A stretch of 64,000 bases of DNA from contig MGXT01000019.1 of assembly GCA_001801465.1 (NCBI GenBank), positions 62,001 to 126,000 of the forward strand. Direction: 5' to 3'. The DNA is from Gammaproteobacteria bacterium RIFCSPHIGHO2_12_FULL_35_23. Lineage in GTDB: Bacteria; Pseudomonadota; Gammaproteobacteria; UBA12402. Positions 30,068 through 40,110 of this stretch are shown here, one piece after another (the stretch's first letter is position 1; each line of letters begins with the position of its first letter). The notes under the pieces were generated by a model that was not told where the DNA came from, did no database searches, and saw nothing but the letters and a program-made list of their open reading frames with translations. The position numbers and the translations under genes are program-made.

Positions 30068-31125
30068 ATATTAAAAAACAGATTGTTTTTCTCATTGTTG
30101 GCATTATTTGTGTCGTTTTTATTATAGGAATTTTTAAATACCATCATTCATCCGTGCAAAGCACTTTTGAACAACAAGCGGTGGTTGTTTCAACTATTTC
30201 TGCAAAAAAAATAGAGGCAACTCAAATCTTCTCATTTATTGGCTCAATAAAAGCAGAAAAAGCCATTAATATAACGACAGAAACCAACGGCATTATTCAG
30301 TCAATTAATTTTAACTCAGGTCAGCTTGTTTCAAAAGGGCAGTTGCTCATTGTTCTACAGCATGATAATCAAGGCGCTGCTCTAGAAAAAGCTACTGCCG
30401 AATATGGCGATATTCAAGATCAGTATCATCGAAGCCGTCAATTATATGCGATGAGGATTGTCTCTCAGGCTGCCATTGTGGAGATTAAATTTAAATTAAA
30501 AGAAGCAAAGGCTAATCTAGATCAAGCCAAAGCAGCGTATGATCGTTGCTTTATTAAAGCACCTTTTTCTGGTGAATTAGGCATTTCACAAGTAAGTCCA
30601 GGTGAATATATAACGGCTGGTCAAACTATTGTTAATTTACAATCAGTGCCGGCCATTTATGTAGATTTTAGCGTGCCTGAAGCAGTCGTTGGTTTTTTAA
30701 ATCAAAAAGCAATTATTAAAATTAAATCACAGGAAGGCGGAAAACCAATGCAGGCTACAATTGCTGCCATAGATTCTGATATTGATCTAAGCACACGGAC
30801 ACTTATGGTTCGAGCACGTATTTTAAATTCAAGTAGCTTATTAAAGCCCGGTTCTTTTGTAACAGTGAATATCACTATTCCTTCTGATCAGCAAGTCTTA
30901 GTAATTCCTAGTATTGCAGTAGATTATGAACCTTATGGTGCTTCTATTTATGTAGTTCAAAATAACCATGCGAAATTGCGTTACATTCAAATTAGTGGCA
31001 TGCATGCGGATCAGGTTATAATAAAATCGGGGTTAAAAGCGGGTGAGAAAATTGTAATAGCAGGACAAGATAAATTACATGATGGCGATTTGGTCACAAT
31101 AAGTCCAAATGTAATTAAGGAATAA
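30064..31125 (+). CDS. RND efflux membrane-fusion (periplasmic adaptor) protein
   Basis: 353 residues; N-terminal membrane anchor (residues 7-25), barrel-sandwich lipoyl halves (INITTETNGIIQSINFNSGQLVSKGQLLI and FIKAPFSGELGISQVSPGEYITAGQTI), an intervening short coiled-coil hairpin, beta-barrel (AIDSDIDLSTRTLMVRARI, LLKPGSFVTVNI) and membrane-proximal domain. It belongs to the HlyD/AcrA group and works with the RND pump that starts 4 bp later. Its ATG overlaps the LanM stop, so in the ancestral cluster the pump was coupled to the synthetase. Intact. No outer-membrane TolC-like gene is adjacent. Confidence 0.93.
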   Translation: MNIKKQIVFLIVGIICVVFIIGIFKYHHSSVQSTFEQQAVVVSTISAKKIEATQIFSFIGSIKAEKAINITTETNGIIQSINFNSGQLVSKGQLLIVLQHDNQGAALEKATAEYGDIQDQYHRSRQLYAMRIVSQAAIVEIKFKLKEAKANLDQAKAAYDRCFIKAPFSGELGISQVSPGEYITAGQTIVNLQSVPAIYVDFSVPEAVVGFLNQKAIIKIKSQEGGKPMQATIAAIDSDIDLSTRTLMVRARILNSSSLLKPGSFVTVNITIPSDQQVLVIPSIAVDYEPYGASIYVVQNNHAKLRYIQISGMHADQVIIKSGLKAGEKIVIAGQDKLHDGDLVTISPNVIKE

Positions 31126-31129
31126 TACC

Positions 31130-34100
31130 ATGAAACTGCTTAATTTATTTATTAAAAAGGAAGTATTGTCAGTATCCATTGCACTTTTAATTGTTGTATT
31201 AGGTCTCTTTGCTCTTAAACAAATGCCTATTCGATTATTTCCTCAAATAACTTCGCCAATTATCTCTATTACCACTTCTTATCCTGGTGCTAGCGCAGAA
31301 GTTATAAAGAGCTTTGTCACTTCGCGATTAGAAAATGCTATTGCTGGACTGCCTAATATTAGCTATATCACAGCGAGTAGTACAAATGGATCTAGTCAAA
31401 TTGAAGTTTATCTATTACCCAATAGTGATGTGAATGCGGCAATGGTACAAATTATGGAGAAAGTAAACGAACAGAGATCTAATCTTCCTACTGAAGTTAA
31501 AGATCCCTTGGTTGAAGAAGAAGCTGATGATAACCCAGCAATGATTATTGCTTTCACGAGTAATCAAATGTCTCGAGTGCAAGTAGCAGAATATTTACGA
31601 CGAGTGATTGAACCTGAATTTGAAATTGTTAATGGTGTTTCATCAGCTGAAGTGATGGGCCGTCAATACGCTATTCGCATTAATCTTAATCCTAAGCTGC
31701 TATTAGCCTATGGGTTAACAGCAACCGATGTATTAAATGCGCTGAACCAGCAAAATGTGTTATCGCAAGCGGGCAGTTTAGAAGGAAATAATAACAACTT
31801 TGATTTAGAAGCAATGAGTCATTTTATTAATCCAGAAGAGTTTAATAATCTTTTAATTAAAGAAGTTAATAATAATATTATTCGCTTAAAGGATATTGGA
31901 CAGGCAACTTTTACAGAAGAAGATAATAATATTAATGCATTTTATAATAATAATCCTGCTACTATGGTATTTATTAAGTTAATCCCGGGCGCTAATCCCT
32001 TAACTGTATCAAAATCAGTATTACAGACACTTGCAAAAATAAAGCAAAGCTTGCCTTACGATATGCAAACTACTGTAGTGCTTAATGAGGCGGATTATAT
32101 TCATGAATCGATCAAAGAAGTATTACACTCGCTTTTTATTGCCTTTGTTATTATTTTATTTGTATTGGTATTCTTTTTAGGCTCATTTCGAGCCATGACT
32201 ATTCCTCTGGTTACTATTCCCATTTCGCTGATCGGCGCATTCTTCTTAATGAATCTAATGGGCTTTTCTATTAATACGTTAAGTTTACTTGCTATGGTAT
32301 TGGCTGTTGGATTAGTGGTAGATGATGCAATTGTAGTTGTTGAAAATATCTTTCGACATCTGCAAATGAAAAAAAGTAAACTTCAGGCGGTACTTGATGC
32401 AACACAAGAAGTTTTTGGCGCTATTATAGCAATGACATTAACGTTAGCAGCAGTTTTTGCACCTATCTTTTTTATGGGCGGCATTACTGGCACATTATTT
32501 TCTGAGTTTGCTTTTGCGTTAGTAAGTGGTGTTTTAATCTCAGGCTTTATTGCTTTAACTTTAACCCCCATGATGTGTTCAAAGATCTTATCGGTAGAAC
32601 TAGAAAATAGCCAATTGGCCCGTTTTTCAATTAGGATGATGACCTATTTAGAAAACGGTTATCATCGGGCCTTAATCTTTATTTTTAAAAAACGAGCTGT
32701 AGCTATTATTAGTTGGGTATTTACAATAATAGGTTGTTTCTATTTATACCATACTATCCCTCAAGAGTTGGCGCCCAAAGAAGATCAAGGTTTTTTAATG
32801 ATTATGGGTAATGCCCCTGCCAACGCCAATCAAAATTATGTACTGAGTTATCGTAATGCACTTGACCAAGTACTTTCGGGCTTACCAGGAGTGAGTAGTA
32901 CACTTTTATTACAAGGGGTAACCGGGTTAAATGGTGTGATGGGATTTGCAATCTTAAAACCCTGGGGAGAAAGAGCAGTAACTGCTATGGCATTACAACC
33001 ACAGTTACAAATGAGGTTAAGCCAGATTGCAGGAGTTAATGCTTATGCAATTATTCCAGGCGATTTACCCGGTAGTAGTGATACTTCTCTACAATTTGTG
33101 ATTGTTTCAACAGCTGATTATAAAAAGCTCTATACAGTTGCTAAGCAATTTGAACAAACAGCGATGAAAAGCGGTCTATTTAGCTATTTAAATGATGACC
33201 TTAATTATAATCAACCTGAATTACAACTTGAGATCAATCGAAATGCTTTAGCTGCAATGAATGTTGACATGAATAGCATAGGAGATTCACTAGCGTTACT
33301 TACCGGAGAGCTTCAGTCGCAACAATTTACTTATTTTGGTCATAGCTATGATGTAATTTTGAGTGCAAGCAAAGAATTTCGCCGCAATCCAGATCAATTA
33401 AATTTAATTTATGTAAGAAATAACGCTAATAATTTAGTACCCCTGTCTAGCCTAATTAAAACAAAAATTAGTATTGAACCTAGTAGTTTAAATGAATTTC
33501 AAAAACAAAATGCTATTACTATTAATGGGATGTTAGCACCAGGAAAAAGTTTATCAGAGGCAATTACTTATACACAAACATTGGCGACTCATCTTTTACC
33601 GCCTGATATGAGTTATGATTATTCTGGAGATGCACGCCAGTATATGGAGGAGGGCGGTCGATTTGTACAAATTTTTTCTTTGTCATTAATTATCATATTT
33701 TTAATATTAGGTATTCAATTTAATAGCTTTAGAGATTCGTTACTTATTTTATTAGGTAGTGTGCCCATGGCGCTTTTTGCAGCACTAATTCCTTTAAAGC
33801 TTGGTTTTGGTACGATTAATATTTATACCCAAATTGCTCTCTTAACTTTAGTAGGGTTAATTGCCAAACATGGTGTACTAATGACTAAATTTGCAAATCA
33901 ATTAAAAGAAGAGGGAGCGGGTAAGATTATAGCTATTCAAAAAGCTGCATTAGTTCGTTTTAGACCCATTCTCATGACAACAGTAGCTATGGTTTTTGGA
34001 ACTTTTCCTTTAGTATTTGCTAAAGGCGCAGGTTCTGTTAGTCGTTTTGAAATGGGGCTTACCATTGCAGTTGGGTTAACACTAGGAACTTTTTGTACGC

Positions 34101-34156
34101 TTTTCATATTTCCTGTGCTTTATCATTTATTTTCACGAGAAAATAAAAATCAGTAA
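31130..34156 (+). CDS. RND family efflux transporter permease
   Basis: 1008-residue AcrB/MexF-type inner-membrane pump with 12 transmembrane helices and two large periplasmic loops. Seen: N-terminal FIKKEVLSVSIALLIVVLG..QMPIRLFPQI, porter start YPGASAEVIKSFVTSRLENAI, TM4 proton-relay GLVVDDAIVVVENIF (paired Asp), hydrophobic GSFRAMTIPLVTIPISLIGAF, and TM10 GLIAKHGVLMTKFANQL (conserved Lys). The reading frame is complete, in contrast to the damaged genes on both sides, which suggests selection for retained efflux. Substrate unknown; natural-product export is suggested by the cluster only. Confidence 0.96.
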   Translation: MKLLNLFIKKEVLSVSIALLIVVLGLFALKQMPIRLFPQITSPIISITTSYPGASAEVIKSFVTSRLENAIAGLPNISYITASSTNGSSQIEVYLLPNSDVNAAMVQIMEKVNEQRSNLPTEVKDPLVEEEADDNPAMIIAFTSNQMSRVQVAEYLRRVIEPEFEIVNGVSSAEVMGRQYAIRINLNPKLLLAYGLTATDVLNALNQQNVLSQAGSLEGNNNNFDLEAMSHFINPEEFNNLLIKEVNNNIIRLKDIGQATFTEEDNNINAFYNNNPATMVFIKLIPGANPLTVSKSVLQTLAKIKQSLPYDMQTTVVLNEADYIHESIKEVLHSLFIAFVIILFVLVFFLGSFRAMTIPLVTIPISLIGAFFLMNLMGFSINTLSLLAMVLAVGLVVDDAIVVVENIFRHLQMKKSKLQAVLDATQEVFGAIIAMTLTLAAVFAPIFFMGGITGTLFSEFAFALVSGVLISGFIALTLTPMMCSKILSVELENSQLARFSIRMMTYLENGYHRALIFIFKKRAVAIISWVFTIIGCFYLYHTIPQELAPKEDQGFLMIMGNAPANANQNYVLSYRNALDQVLSGLPGVSSTLLLQGVTGLNGVMGFAILKPWGERAVTAMALQPQLQMRLSQIAGVNAYAIIPGDLPGSSDTSLQFVIVSTADYKKLYTVAKQFEQTAMKSGLFSYLNDDLNYNQPELQLEINRNALAAMNVDMNSIGDSLALLTGELQSQQFTYFGHSYDVILSASKEFRRNPDQLNLIYVRNNANNLVPLSSLIKTKISIEPSSLNEFQKQNAITINGMLAPGKSLSEAITYTQTLATHLLPPDMSYDYSGDARQYMEEGGRFVQIFSLSLIIIFLILGIQFNSFRDSLLILLGSVPMALFAALIPLKLGFGTINIYTQIALLTLVGLIAKHGVLMTKFANQLKEEGAGKIIAIQKAALVRFRPILMTTVAMVFGTFPLVFAKGAGSVSRFEMGLTIAVGLTLGTFCTLFIFPVLYHLFSRENKNQ

Positions 34157-34168
34157 ATTTTTAAAGAA

Positions 34169-35409
34169 ATGAATAAAAATTTGCATAATGCCAGCTTAAA
34201 TTTGATAAAAGAAATAATCTTTTTTAGAAAGACGAAACTAAAAATTATCGGGGCATTTTTGCTTTTACTTATTGCAAGAGCGGCAATGCTTGGATCACTT
34301 TATCTGTATATTTTGGTTATTGACTGTTTAAATAACAAACTTTTAGTATTACCTATGTATTTATTAATTTTATATTTACTCATGAGACTCTTTAGTGAGA
34401 TAAATTCCTTGTGGTCAAATATACTATTTAGTTCATTATCTCAACAAACAGTTAAAGCTAAAGTCATTGAAGTATTTAGACATTTACAAAAACTTTCTTC
34501 AAGTTTTTATACTCATACTAAAACTGGAGAAATTGCTAGTTCAATTATGAAAGGAGTTAGAAGCATAGAATTTATTTATCAATCAATTATGGTGTATTTA
34601 CTGCCAAGTTTATTAGAGTTCGTTTTTATTTTAATATATTTGTTTATTAAATTTGATAAAAGTCTAAGTATAATGATTGTCTTAAGCTTAATTATTTACG
34701 TGATTTTAAGTAGTTATGGAATTAAAAAACAACATTTTTCCGACTTCAATCAAATAAAGCAGATTTAAGAGCTAATCACCTAACGACCGAGGTCGTCCTT
34801 AATCATGAAACGGTTAAGTGTTTTAATCAAGAAGAAAAAATGCTGATGGATTATGAAGACGTGATCAATTCATATAAACATCATGTTTTTAGAGCGCAAG
34901 CCACTTCCGCTGGATTTAATTTTTTGAAAAATGTAGTGACTATTGGTATGTCGTTAATAGTTATTATTACTGCTCAATATGTTTTAGACAAACGTATTAG
35001 TATTGGAGAATTTATGTTGATTAATACATTGTTGTATCAAGTATTTCAACCGCTTAATATTTTAAGTAATTTTTATGGTCAGATTAAGCAGTCATTATTG
35101 GATATAGCATTGATGCTTAATTTATTGGAAATAGAACCAGATATTTCAATGAGCCATAATAGTAATAACAAATTATCAGATATTAAAACAGCAATAGAGC
35201 TTAAAAACTTATCATTTAATTATGATAGTAAGTATCAGGTGCTTAAAAATATTTCTTTTACAATACCGAAAAATAAGGTAATCGCCATAGTGGGGTCTTC
35301 TGGTTCAGGAAAATCAACTTTAAGCCATTTATTGTTAAGACTTTATGAGGTTACCGAGGGAGTTATTTTGATTAGTTCCACAATATCATACTTTACTCTT
35401 TCATTGTAA
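34169..35409 (+). pseudogene. ABC exporter (fused TM-ATPase), frameshifted and C-truncated
   Basis: The first part (ATG 34169 to about 34755) is a half-transporter membrane domain with an ATM1/HMT1-like feel (QTVKAKVIEVFRHLQKLSSSFYTHTKTGEIAS, then KGVRSIEFIYQ). The frame then shifts: ADLRANHLTTEVVLNHETVKCF continues as AQATSAGFNFLK.. and the nucleotide-binding domain AIELKNLSFNYDSKYQVLKNISFTIPKNKVIAIVGSSGSGKSTLSHLLLR (Walker A). The protein ends about 20 residues later, inside the decayed tRNA repeat, losing the Q-loop, signature and Walker B. It cannot work as an ATPase. The truncation point coincides with the island's right edge. Confidence 0.87.
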
Positions 35410-35445
35410 CAACACGAGTTAGAACTTCTATCAGGAATGCCATTA
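35395..35445 (+). repeat. Right attachment repeat, decayed tRNA-Glu 3' end
   Basis: Aligns to 27410-27459 with 12 mismatches and one inserted C. Ten of the twelve differences are C-to-T or G-to-A relative to the tRNA, as expected from AT-biased drift of a non-functional copy. It retains TTTCA.TGTA.CAACACG.GTT and the final GCCATTA. Confidence 0.7.
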
Positions 35446-36075
35446 TACTGTCTTACTATATTGAACTGCTATATAAGCAGAAATAAAACCTAGAAATGCA
35501 CCTGCGATAATATCGCTTAAAAAATGATAGTTCATAGCTAGTAAACCAATTATTACTAGTAAACACGGAATAAAGACCAAAAGACGCAATTTTGGATACT
35601 GTAAGCCAATTACACTCATGAAAGTGACAATGATGGTAGTATGTCCTGAGGGAAAAGATTGATACCAACTACCGAGATGAAAAAAATGAAATCCATAGGC
35701 ATGATTACTAAGCCAAGAAGGATTATTATTAGTCCAAGTTGATGGCCAATAACGACCAAATACAAACTTTAAGATGTCTTTTATACTATAAGTAATCATA
35801 GTACAGATGCTGGCTAGTAATAGACAGGTTTGCCACGGTGTTAATGAATAACCAAGGATTTTTTTTAAGACTAGGTAAATTATTAGAAACGGTGATAGAT
35901 AAAAACAAGCAAGTGCAACCCCAGTAAAATATTTTAATATTAACCAGTGATTTAAATGATGCTGATAATTGAAGTCAGCAATGGGGCGATCCAAAAAGTA
36001 ATAACATACTGTGACTAATAATATGCAAAGTATTATTAACATAAGAATGCGCTTTATTAGTGAAGTATTATGCAT
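35443..36075 (-). CDS. PAP2-family membrane phosphatase
   Basis: 210 residues with about five membrane helices and the type-2 phosphatidic acid phosphatase motifs: KFVFGRYWPS (K..xxRP-like, altered), SFPSGHTT (SGH) and NYHFLSDIIAG (R..H....D-like, with Asn-Tyr-His in place of Arg). Acts on lipid phosphates such as PgpB or undecaprenyl-pyrophosphate substrates at the inner membrane. It is convergent with the island and its stop touches the right repeat, so it is the first chromosomal gene past the island. ATG 36075; no strong ribosome-binding site. Confidence 0.87.
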   Translation of the reverse strand: MHNTSLIKRILMLIILCILLVTVCYYFLDRPIADFNYQHHLNHWLILKYFTGVALACFYLSPFLIIYLVLKKILGYSLTPWQTCLLLASICTMITYSIKDILKFVFGRYWPSTWTNNNPSWLSNHAYGFHFFHLGSWYQSFPSGHTTIIVTFMSVIGLQYPKLRLLVFIPCLLVIIGLLAMNYHFLSDIIAGAFLGFISAYIAVQYSKTV

Positions 36076-36200
36076 GCTAGTTATATCTCCATTTTTAAAT
36101 AATAAGAAAATTGTCTAGTTTATAACCTGTAAGTAAAAGTTCTTGTGTTGTAATCCTTTACAAATAATCAGATTGATCATACTTGTGTGAGTAAGAAAGT

Positions 36201-36827
36201 TCAACTGATCTTGAATTTTGATTTAATAGTATTTAAAATTACAAGAACTGATTTGGCTTTTTGCACGCGTAATTTTTTCCAATCAGAATAGACAAGGCCT
36301 TTGCTTTTATCAGTTAAATAAGCCCATTCTGCATTAGGCTTATCGTGAAATATTTTAGCTTTTAACCAGGCTTTAGCAAAAGACTGATAGGTGGGCGCTA
36401 TACCTTTTGCCCAAAACTTTCGAATCACTTCTTGAGAAATAGCACCATAAGTAAATTGATTATTCGTTAATTTTTTCATTAACTTTAAAATCAATGGATT
36501 TTTATTTTTATATTGCCCGTATAAGACTTTATTTTTTTCATGAATATTTTTGGGTAGCAAGGTAAAGCTAATAACCTTTGAGTTAAAAATGGTAGGAGAT
36601 TGAATTATTTGTGCCAATAAATATTGTTTAATCCTAGCTAATAATACTCCTTTTCTGTCTATTTCTGTGGTTTTTATATAGTGATCCTTGGCTATTTCAA
36701 TATGAATGACTATAGGAAGGTGATGCTTTTTACAAAATGCCTTGATTTCTTTAAGATTCAAATAATTTAAATCATTGAAAAGGACTTGTTTCTGTTTACG
36801 AGTTAGTTTAAGCAATAGATCTTTCAT
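36201..36827 (-). CDS. Unknown basic protein with SAP-like N-terminal helix
   Basis: 208 residues when started at ATG 36827, which has AAGGA 6 bp upstream; an in-frame upstream start at 36881 lacks one. The N-terminal DLNYLNLKEIKAFCKKHHLPI resembles the helix-extended-helix of SAP-type nucleic-acid-binding motifs (L...ELK..C...gLp), but this is a weak match. The rest is Lys-rich (pI clearly basic), with no signal peptide or membrane helix. It is divergent from the LuxR-type regulator across about 115 bp, so they may share a regulatory region. Function unknown. Confidence 0.7.
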   Translation of the reverse strand: MKDLLLKLTRKQKQVLFNDLNYLNLKEIKAFCKKHHLPIVIHIEIAKDHYIKTTEIDRKGVLLARIKQYLLAQIIQSPTIFNSKVISFTLLPKNIHEKNKVLYGQYKNKNPLILKLMKKLTNNQFTYGAISQEVIRKFWAKGIAPTYQSFAKAWLKAKIFHDKPNAEWAYLTDKSKGLVYSDWKKLRVQKAKSVLVILNTIKSKFKIS

Positions 36828-36943
36828 TGTTATTCCTTGGTTGTCCTGAAAATTATGATCATAGAATAGTATTAGAGTCAATTAGCTTTAATTATTACAA
36901 AAGAAGAACTATAATTCGAATATAACAAAATAGTGTAAATTTT

Positions 36944-37783
36944 ATGCCAAAACGAGAAAAAGCGTTACAGTATAGTGAAGCAGTTCAAGGCTTTAGCAAA
37001 AATTTTCTTAATAAGTTTGATTTAAAAATAATTCATTATGGAAAAATTTATGCTAATGGCAAGCGAATAGTTTTAAGTAACTCTAGCCAATTTATTGAAT
37101 TTAATTATCTTGCTAATGTTGATAAAAGGCCTGCTGGTTATAAAACTAATTTAAAACGTTTTGGAATAGTTTCTGGCATAATAGATGAAACACTGGGGCC
37201 GGCAAGAGAGTTTTTTAGAAAAAACATCAATGATGAAAAAGAGGTTTTTCATGTTGGAGAAAGTATTTTTGTTAATAAGCTTACCAATAACTACGTAGAA
37301 TCTTATACTTTCATATCTAACCATGAGCAATCAAATATCGTACAGACATATTTTAATTATCAAGAGGCTTTTGATTTATATACATTAACGTTTAGAGATC
37401 ATTTTAAAGCGGCGATTGCTAATTTGGAAAAAAATCCTATTTTAAGAAGCTCGGATGTTTTTCAAGAAGAAATAAAAATTTTAAATCCTAGTGAAGAAGC
37501 ACTTTGGTATAAACATCCGCATCACTATTATCTATCATTGTATGGTAGGCAGATTAAATTAACCTGGCGAGAAGTTGAATGTTTAAGTTTGTTGATGCGA
37601 GGCAGAACTTCGTTGGAAACAGCTGAATTATTACAGATTTCCAAAGCAACCGTCGATACTTATTTAGAGCGTGCTAAATTTAAATTAAATGCTCATACAA
37701 GAGTTGAACTGTTTGATAGTCTTTTCCAAGCCGATTTTAAACCCACTTTATTTGATTATTTACTTTATAAGAATCTTAAATAA
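36944..37783 (+). CDS. LuxR-family transcriptional regulator
   Basis: 279 residues. The C-terminal GerE/LuxR helix-turn-helix is clear at about residues 208-262: IKLTWREVECLSLLMRGRTSLETAELLQISKATVDTYLERAKFKLNAHTRVEL, with the ETA..L.IS.ATV......K.KL...R.E pattern. The N-terminal 200 residues have no recognised receiver or autoinducer domain. This layout (variable N-terminus plus LuxR HTH) is common in Legionella regulators of host-phase genes. It lies 53 bp upstream of the kinase-like pseudogene in the same direction and may have regulated it. Confidence 0.88.
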   Translation: MPKREKALQYSEAVQGFSKNFLNKFDLKIIHYGKIYANGKRIVLSNSSQFIEFNYLANVDKRPAGYKTNLKRFGIVSGIIDETLGPAREFFRKNINDEKEVFHVGESIFVNKLTNNYVESYTFISNHEQSNIVQTYFNYQEAFDLYTLTFRDHFKAAIANLEKNPILRSSDVFQEEIKILNPSEEALWYKHPHHYYLSLYGRQIKLTWREVECLSLLMRGRTSLETAELLQISKATVDTYLERAKFKLNAHTRVELFDSLFQADFKPTLFDYLLYKNLK

Positions 37784-37836
37784 CTGTCCCCTATTTTTTA
37801 GGACATAAAAAACTTAATATCAATAATAAATATAAT

Positions 37837-40029
37837 ATGCCATTTTTTGTAACTATTATTCAAACTGGTGATAGATTAACTCGGTATAAAGTTATTCCTG
37901 CCCCTAGTGGTAGCCTTGATGAAGGCTATACTGAAATAATGCCTGATTATAGTCGAGCCTTGGGTAGTGGGGTATTTGGTTCAGTTTATGGTGCCCAAAC
38001 TCAAGCTGTCAGTTTTGTAACTCGTGGTCAGTTACCAGAAATTATGGGCGGAGTACCAGCTGCCAGCCCTTTAGCAGGTGTGCGTGTTCAAATTATATTG
38101 AATGACTTTGAAAATTTTTATGTGATAAAAACAGGCACAATAGTAAATGCTGCAGATAGATTAAATTTGGCAAATGAAGAAACATTTTTTCGGGAGATTT
38201 ACGGCGGAATTGTTGATCTAAGATATTTAGGTAGCACTTATTACTTACTTATAAGTAAAGTTCCTGGCACAAGATTAAGTACCTATTTAAGAGGACATGT
38301 ATTAAATAACTGTGAAAAACTTAAAATTTTATTAGCTATTCTTGCGGCTTTGCAAAAATTACATCAAAAAGGAATTATTCATGGTGATTTACATGCAAGA
38401 AATATCCTTATTAAGGTAGTGGGTGAGGGGGGGGATAGGAAATATAAAGTTCATTTTATTGATTTTGGTTTTTCTTATCGAATGCCGGGTCCAGCTCGAT
38501 ATATAGTTGATGCGGGTTATGTTGGACATTTTATTCCAGAAAGAGTATTAAAAACAGTAGCAGATCCAATTCCTCAAGCCGATCCGTATCATGATCTTTA
38601 TTCGATTGCCTATAGTTTACAAAGAAGTTATAGATTTGAGAGTGATTTATTAAATTCTGTGTTGGGAGCTAAGATTAGTGCTGAAGATTTAGAACATCAG
38701 GTTATTGAAGCGTTGTGTTTAAATGAAAAATATTATTTTAAATTTGCAACTCGTACTCCTGCAGAAGTTAAAGCGATTTTATCTATTAATATAAGTAATG
38801 AATTATTGGCGGGCATTTTAGTCAAGTGTCATATTAAATTACAAACAAGCTTGGAGACCTTGATGCTGACTAATTATCTATTGTACATTAATAAATCGCT
38901 TGTTAGTATTAGAGAAACATTAAAATTAACAGTCCTTATTTTAGTGAGGCAACAAGATTTCCTGAATTTATGTTAGAAGCGGCAAAAAGTAGGTGCTTTA
39001 ATAAGCTTAAAACAGAGCTAATTAATTATTGTATTGCCGATGAGAATTACCTTACTTATGCTTATGTGACTGATCTTAGGACTGTTCTTTTGACGATTGA
39101 TAATTTTAAGGACTATATTATTTTCAGATACAGACTTACAAACAGTTAAGACACATGTCTTGGGAAAATATAAAAACAAATTAAACTTATATTGTGCATC
39201 ATTTCAACGGCGAGCTTTTTATGCCACAGCTTCACTAGGTGAGATAAAAGAAGCCTTATCTTTGACAGGATTTTATCAGACAGAAGACAATATAATTCAA
39301 GAAGCGATTGCAGTTTGTCGAAGTGAAGGATTTTTTGAGAGGGGTACTCAAGAATTTATACAAAGAAATTTAAGTCCTGCTATAGCCTCCCCCGCGTTAT
39401 TAAAAAATGTTGAAAAGATGTTAAGATATATCAATGGTAAAATTCCAAAAATAACAGAAATTAATGATGTGTTAATTAAAATTAGTAATTTTCTTAGAAT
39501 GGCTCAATCTCCATATCCTTTTAAGCAAAAAATATTTTTACATTCTTTAGCAGGAGAACTTTTTCAAATTTTTAATCATTCTTTAATGGAAGAAATTTAT
39601 AAGAATTGCTTTTTTAGAGTAGTATTAGGAATTAGTACTGAGGTAAAACCTGCTTATAGTTATTGCTTGTCTGCTAGTGCAATAGTAGAGGGGGTTTTTG
39701 AAGCATTGAAGGTATTATTAATGACAATGCCCATGACCAGAAAGCTGACTTTATTTTCTTTTTTACCGAGTGCTTATGCGGAGCAGCATCAGCAAATGCA
39801 AACAACTCTGACAGGATTAGAAATATTTTTTTCTGACAAGGATAGCTTATCTATTGGGAATGCTTTGTTTGAAAAAGAATTTAATGACTATTGTTTGGCC
39901 ATTTTTGAGAGTTCTGGGCGGTCTGCTGATTTATTAAGAGGATTTATCCAAACTCAGCAAATAATTGTTCCTAAAGAAGATGATCTTCATCTAGCTGCAG
40001 CTAGCTTGGTAGCAGGTAGTACAAGTTAG
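37837..40029 (+). pseudogene. Eukaryotic-like protein kinase, broken by two frameshifts
   Basis: N-terminal 379-residue ORF carries kinase landmarks: glycine loop LGSGVFGSVY (42-51), FYVIKTG (Lys98), EETFFRE, catalytic loop HGDLHARN (182-189, HxDxxxxN) and DFG (209-211). Its frame ends at 38976, but coding continues: after a shift at about 38912-38930 the next frame reads PYFSEATRFPEFMLEAAKS... to about 39115. After a second shift the third frame runs from about 39115 to 40029 (LFSDTDLQTVKTHVLGKYK onward). Joined, the protein would be about 730 residues. Kinases of this kind in Legionellales are typically type IV-secreted effectors. The kinase domain itself is uninterrupted, so a shortened active protein is possible. 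Confidence 0.8.
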
Positions 40030-40110
40030 CTAAAATTTTTATTGTTCTGCTGGCGAGTTGAAAATTTAAATTATAAACTCATTAATTATTAGTAAAGATA
40101 AGGGTTAATA

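Larger units (their letters stand above)
27410..35445. mobile_element. Remnant tRNA-Glu genomic island with a peptide natural-product cluster
   Basis: About 8 kb lying between tRNA-Glu and a decayed repeat of its 3' end. Contents: NRPS condensation-domain fragment (minus strand), frameshifted LanM, intact membrane-fusion protein and RND pump, and an ABC exporter that stops at the right repeat. Base composition is AT-richer than the flanking conserved genes by eye. No integrase, transposase or recombination gene remains, so it is probably immobile. The flanking order without it would be gltX, tRNA-Ala, tRNA-Glu, PAP2 phosphatase. Integration into the tRNA 3' end is the usual mode of tyrosine-recombinase islands; the inference rests on the repeat and on the truncation of genes at its edges. 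Confidence 0.7.

Noticed and set aside
37790..37815. TGTCC...GGACA hairpin between the LuxR gene and the kinase gene
   Set aside because: The stem is short with a bulge, and no run of T follows on either strand, so it is not a convincing terminator.
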